A DNA stretch of 64,000 bases, from NCBI RefSeq assembly GCF_007096885.1, contig NZ_VJNO01000003.1, positions 203,790 through 267,789 on the forward strand, given 5' to 3'. The first letter of the stretch is position 1. Every line of letters starts with the position of its first letter. Made by a program: the position numbers and the translations under genes. This DNA comes from Streptomyces sp. 130 (GTDB taxonomy: Bacteria > Actinomycetota > Actinomycetes > Streptomycetales > Streptomycetaceae). Below the pieces are notes generated by a model that did not search any database, had not been told where the DNA came from, and worked only from the letters and a program-made list of their open reading frames with translations. This document shows, piece after piece, positions 63,902 to 64,000 of this stretch.

Positions 63902-64000
63902 GGGGGGGGGGGGGGGGGGGGGGGCGGCGGGCCCCCCCGGGGGGGGTGGGGCCCGGGCGGGGGGGGCCGCCCCGGGGGGGCGCCCCGCGGCGCCCCCCCC
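63902..64000. other. G/C-only low-complexity end, probable artefact
   Basis: A run of about 22 G's followed by nearly pure G and C blocks up to the window edge, directly after a small gene where a terminator is expected. It resembles the tract at 20067-20208. I do not regard it as real sequence. Confidence 0.75.

Overview
The window is a very GC-rich stretch of actinomycete chromosome, almost certainly Streptomyces. Four things point there: dense short-spaced genes with frequent ATGA/GTGA stop-start overlaps, GTG and TTG starts, a LAXTG sortase substrate with a spore-associated SapA-like protein, and a gas vesicle locus in the gvpOAFGYZJLSK order familiar from Streptomyces. I saw no rRNA, tRNA, CRISPR array, integrase or phage genes.

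Layout. 1-7,100: sugar metabolism (tail of a Gfo/Idh/MocA oxidoreductase, GH13 glucosidase, phosphomannomutase), small genes, then a TetR regulator divergent from a secreted GH30 glycosidase with a ricin-type lectin domain. 7,500-11,756: a tight four-gene operon, made of a homologue of the methanofuran furan synthase MfnB, an aldehyde dehydrogenase, a zinc alcohol dehydrogenase and a carboxyl-type methyltransferase. It looks like a compact pathway to a small furan. It ends at a 162-bp MITE-like element with perfect terminal inverted repeats. 11,900-18,700: acetyltransferases and a redox island (SDR, two aldo/keto reductases, flavodoxin-fold oxidoreductase) around an XRE/MmyB-type regulator. 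18,800-25,700: exported proteins (LAETG surface protein, lipase, GH31 glucosidase with two carbohydrate-binding modules inserted in its N-terminal domain, SapA-like protein).

25,796-48,216 (minus strand) is the centrepiece: mbtH, a four-module NRPS ending in an epimerase, and a two-module NRPS ending in a thioester reductase. The two NRPS genes overlap GTGA. Specificity codes read from the sequence give X-Gln-X-(D-)Gln-X-Phe with reductive release. The predicted product is an N-capped hexapeptide aldehyde (phenylalaninal terminus, X probably branched aliphatic), a class often found to inhibit proteases or the proteasome. No loading module, thioesterase, tailoring enzyme or dedicated regulator lies next to it.

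48,700-55,600: ordinary chromosomal genes (RNA 2',3'-cyclic phosphodiesterase, hemerythrin protein, FAD oxidoreductase fused to a Rieske domain, FemX-type transferase) and a TetR/MFS efflux operon with two palindromic operators. 55,714-61,244: ten-gene gas vesicle locus. 61,384-63,862: Asp23/Gls24 stress protein, SigB/SigF-family sigma factor, flavodoxin-fold oxidoreductase and a small membrane protein. Two nearly pure G tracts (20,067-20,208 and from 63,902 to the end) look like sequencing or assembly failures over strong terminators.
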